Assembly (NCBI GenBank): GCA_017432895.1
Contig: JAFRIG010000041.1
Location: 91,822 to 155,821 of the forward strand
Direction of reading: 5' to 3'
Length of the DNA: 64,000 bases
Source of the DNA: Erysipelotrichaceae bacterium
Lineage (GTDB): Bacteria; Bacillota_I; Bacilli_A; Erysipelotrichales; Erysipelotrichaceae
The notes under the pieces were generated by a model. The model searched no databases and was not told the origin of the DNA. It worked only from the letters and a program-made list of their open reading frames with translations. Position 1 is the stretch's first letter; each line of letters begins with the position of its first letter. This document shows, piece after piece, positions 62,201 to 64,000 of the stretch. Made by a program: the position numbers and the translations under genes.

Positions 62201-63744
62201 GTCGTCGAGTTCATTTTGATGGTCGCCAGCAGGTAGGCTGTTTCATCATTATTAGGCGTAGCGCCTGCTTTGACACGTCCGTCACTTATTGATGCATACT
62301 TCTTTCCGGCCGTATCAAGAGACCAGGTGACGGAATAGCCTGTAAAAGCGATGGCTTTTTGCTGGCCGCCTAAAACGACATTGACCTTACCCGAAATCGT
62401 CGGAAGGCTGATCGTCTTATTGACGTTGACTTTTAAGACTGACTTGCTGGCGGTGAAGCTTGGTGAAGAATACAGATCGCCGGCGATCTTGACCGATACA
62501 TCCTTGGAACCGTTAAGAGCCGAAGTCGGTGAAGTATTGATAGCCGCCGTATCCGAGAACAGCATGACCCAATAGTCGATACCATTGTAGACCGCATGGG
62601 CCACACCGATGGATTTGGTCGAAGTTCTCAATGATCTGGTCCTTTGGTCGTTGTTGGCAAGCACTCTGTTGAGGACCTGTTCAGCGCTGGCCATAGAGCC
62701 ATCACCTGTACAAAGGATATTCTCTTTTAAGTTGGTCGTACTTTCCTGACCGTATTCCTTAGCAAAAACGGTATACCACTGGCTGCCATCCGGTCTGACA
62801 TGGTCAAACTTCATAGCGATTTCCGCCGCTCGCTGCATGGCGTATTTTTCGATCGTATAATCGTAGGTCAGATTGGAGATCTGAGCCGTATTCCAGCGGT
62901 AGTTATTCAGAAGTGTCGCCAGATCACGGGCACTGCTTTGCTTGTAGTTCATGGAAAAGGTTCCGGTGACGGTAGCCGCTTTGGAATCACCCAGTAAACG
63001 GGCTTCATCATATTCGCGATCTTCTTGTGACAGTACAACGATACCAAACGATTTGGTGACACCATCGACTGTCGCATTGATTTTAATAGCACCGCTGTTG
63101 ACACCTTTGACGCTGATCTTTCCTTCTTCATCAGGATATATCTCGACGACTTCATCGCCGCTTATCGTCCATACGATATCTTCATATGATCCTTCTGTTA
63201 ATTCGTAAAGAATGCTGATCGTCTCACCTTCAGCTACTTCATAGCAGTCTTCTTCAAAAGTGATCTGTGCTTCATTTGTATCAGTAACTTTCGCAAAGAC
63301 TTCGGCATACACTTCTTCATCACCAAAAGAAGCTCTTATTGTCGTACAGCCGGCTTTCAAGGCTGTAACGACTCCATCTTCCATTGAAACGATATCCGGA
63401 TCATTGACTGTCCAAAGGATCTCAGCGTCTTCTTCAACGCCATAAACCATTGCTTCTAAGACAAAGCTTTCCCCGACTTTCAGTTCCAGCTCACTTGCCG
63501 ACAATACGATAAAGACATCTTGTGTCTGCTCAGGCAGTTCTTCTTCATCTATTTCTTCTGATTCTTCTTCAGATCCCTCTAAAACTTCAGAAAGATCTTC
63601 GTTTTCCTCTTCAAAAACCTCAACAGTATCTACCTGCGTTTGATCCGTCTCATCTTCCGCATGTAAAACAGCGGTCTGGGGAATAGACATTATTAAAACC
63701 AGGAACAAACAGATGATACTTTGCAATCTGATACGTTTCTTCAT
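59257..63744 (-). CDS. Secreted CAP/BIG2/CHB_HEX_C/Ig-repeat protein (1495 aa)
   Basis: A signal peptide (IRLQSIICLFLVLIMSIPQTAVLHAED) and Glu-rich linker precede two BIG2-like domains (~80-235). A CAP/SCP-PR1 domain follows at ~268-395, with IEKYAMQRAAEIA, FDHVRPDGSQW (expected active-site-like His and the usual HxRPDGS form), a LKENI segment and YWVMLFSD. Then come two more BIG2 domains (~528-695), a chitobiase C-terminal-like domain (~715-790; AVIYYTLDGSTPTTSSKRY), and YTG/GNYxG repeats to ~1475 in the same order as the 4466- and 2344-residue proteins. Where those have an InlB repeat, this one ends in a short hydrophobic LILDLGNLIRSLFGL. AAGGAG precedes the ATG by 6-8 bases and TATAAT lies at 63801-63806. 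It is a surface or secreted protein; the role of bacterial CAP domains is largely unknown. Confidence 0.87.
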   Translation of the reverse strand: MKKRIRLQSIICLFLVLIMSIPQTAVLHAEDETDQTQVDTVEVFEEENEDLSEVLEGSEEESEEIDEEELPEQTQDVFIVLSASELELKVGESFVLEAMVYGVEEDAEILWTVNDPDIVSMEDGVVTALKAGCTTIRASFGDEEVYAEVFAKVTDTNEAQITFEEDCYEVAEGETISILYELTEGSYEDIVWTISGDEVVEIYPDEEGKISVKGVNSGAIKINATVDGVTKSFGIVVLSQEDREYDEARLLGDSKAATVTGTFSMNYKQSSARDLATLLNNYRWNTAQISNLTYDYTIEKYAMQRAAEIAMKFDHVRPDGSQWYTVFAKEYGQESTTNLKENILCTGDGSMASAEQVLNRVLANNDQRTRSLRTSTKSIGVAHAVYNGIDYWVMLFSDTAAINTSPTSALNGSKDVSVKIAGDLYSSPSFTASKSVLKVNVNKTISLPTISGKVNVVLGGQQKAIAFTGYSVTWSLDTAGKKYASISDGRVKAGATPNNDETAYLLATIKMNSTTYKVNVQLKVMQPVTGVYVYPTSVEIDVGKTEKLAASVTPANASDKSVTWKSSNTSIATVSSSGVVTGKKGGTCKITVTTNDGGFKATSTITVIVHPTNIAFEVGELTMTVGMQDKLVPVFTPKDTTDKRVSFKSSDASKVSVAADGTIKALSPTDSDPVIITMTSVDGGLKAELPVTVKDLAQVKKVHATYLWQQDYEINMFEYEGSGDDFVNTMEKGDIIRLYCDTSDAVIYYTLDGSTPTTSSKRYTDSFRFEGGEFTLKAIAVKPDRMKDSEVAEFKIGEEEESYWEILDEDLEKLKGEDGIYHVPNGLWAAGIDESAVYSGNRITFPNMRVYYRKHMLMINQDYKVSYKNNVNVCPEEQKACTITYKDDGSYKPASSTKVSYITITGKGNYTGSAYVPFKITPIAINEENGFSYQDELYVALSTKVLKPVPVILWNGKKLKNNTDFIAAYSRNAEGTQIIDGITEAGDYYAIITGIKNYTVSENRIAVPIHVKAATLLSKTTMKIADIEYTGETIDLNSLNITVKNGKTVLEKGVDYDIVKVLPEDPKNIGTYTVTIKARDESAYLGEKSATFKITGKQLSKAKVYCLGTSVTYTGNTFELKELYKANAKRPDLSEVTLYYGDEKLVENKDYTVQISGQNKGKGKVTFTGIGDYTGKITKEFTINARTLTKSDLIIYITDMYFTKDGARPYVYVILVTDPDDPSGFEISDGIYGRIMDEGVEYTLKYFNNKKVYTDDSFMSKNAPSVSVIMKGNYKGTIANNNFLIMSEDISWMDITAADIVYNASKKGKQYYVTPVVYDYQGKKLTVNKDFQVTYYYAQDAKVNGSSTYNRAYGTSIRATDNPEPGTVIGVEVTGIGSYYGSLYTEYKVIKKGMSLSSATVTMNYQNGKNKYFDYTGYQIIPTAENIKVTLNKKTLVFGEDYEIQSISNNVKAGKATMIIHGIGEYGGTKKVTFAIGKQSLILDLGNLIRSLFGL

Positions 63745-63800
63745 AAGCCTCTCCTTAATTATTTTGGTGTTAATAGTTCTTAACCAAATCCTATAAATCC

Positions 63801-63806
63801 ATTATA
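63801..63806 (-). promoter_or_regulatory. Likely -10 element of the CAP-domain protein gene
   Basis: A perfect TATAAT on the minus strand lies 57 bases before the start codon; the -35 box is not clear. The remaining bases to 64000 are AT-rich and hold no recognisable gene. Confidence 0.4.
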
Positions 63807-64000
63807 ACCCACATAGCTTGATCTATCTTTTCATTTAAAATATCAGGTTCATCTTAATTAATAACTGTTATGTAATGACGAATGTCAAGTGTAGATTGTT
63901 TTATACTTCGAATTCGTCTTTTTATATGTATTTAGTAATAATCAAGGACACAGGACAGGAAACTTCAACTTATTACAGTTTTACGGCAGTTGGCCACTCT

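Noticed and set aside
35057..63744. Repeat-rich DNA considered as CRISPR or other non-coding repeat array
   Set aside because: The repeats are divergent at DNA level, keep reading frame and encode Ig-like, HID and InlB modules; no uniform spacer structure.

Overview
The window looks like a chromosomal segment from a low-to-moderate GC Gram-positive bacterium (Bacillota). AGGAGG-type ribosome binding sites, TATAAT-type -10 boxes, intrinsic terminators, a glmS-type ribozyme and very large secreted mosaic proteins all point that way. The style of the surface proteins (Shr-HID-like, InlB B-repeat and bacterial Ig-like modules) suggests Erysipelotrichia or a nearby gut or oral lineage, but this is inference. 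Almost all genes lie on the minus strand; the exceptions are a small acyl carrier protein and one acyltransferase.

Layout. (1) 1-1.1 kb: the start of a polytopic membrane protein and two overlapping SMR-type genes, probably parts of an undecaprenyl-linked sugar flipping and transfer system. (2) 1.2-6.3 kb: a 1722-residue secreted Ig-like protein. (3) 6.4-19.8 kb: a cell-surface glycan or small-molecule locus. It holds a leaderless acyl carrier protein gene and, on the opposite strand, a tightly packed run: sugar-transfer ATP-grasp, Wzx-type flippase, ATP-grasp, GtrB/ArnC-like glycosyltransferase, MmgE/PrpD, U32-like protein, second ATP-grasp, C-C lyase, 2-hydroxyacid dehydrogenase, acyltransferase and a two-subunit class I fumarase-type hydro-lyase. 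The combination suggests that an unusual carboxylic acid is made and joined to an exported glycan. (4) 19.9-32.7 kb: InlB-repeat protein, propeller lipoprotein, transglutaminase-like mosaic protein, and a 1401-residue membrane protein with four ~260-residue repeats and a DUF6273-like outer domain. (5) 32.8-35 kb: two divergent acyltransferase-3 genes. (6) 35-55.6 kb: two giant secreted proteins of 4466 and 2344 residues, each with a transglutaminase-like domain. (7) 56-59 kb: glmM, nagB and a GlmU-C-like acetyltransferase in one operon. (8) 59.2-63.7 kb: a 1495-residue secreted protein with a CAP domain.

The most striking element is a well-formed glmS ribozyme (about 58883-59010, minus strand) in the leader of the glmU-C-like/nagB/glmM operon and not in front of glmS. 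Because the ribozyme senses glucosamine-6-phosphate, this suggests that NagB, running in the aminating direction, supplies amino sugar for UDP-GlcNAc in this organism and is under product feedback.

How the parts fit: the amino-sugar operon feeds wall and glycan precursors. The 7-19 kb locus and the SMR genes look like assembly, export and decoration of a surface polymer. The six large secreted proteins form a related family built from shared modules. None carries a normal LPXTG sorting signal, so how they are held at the surface is open.
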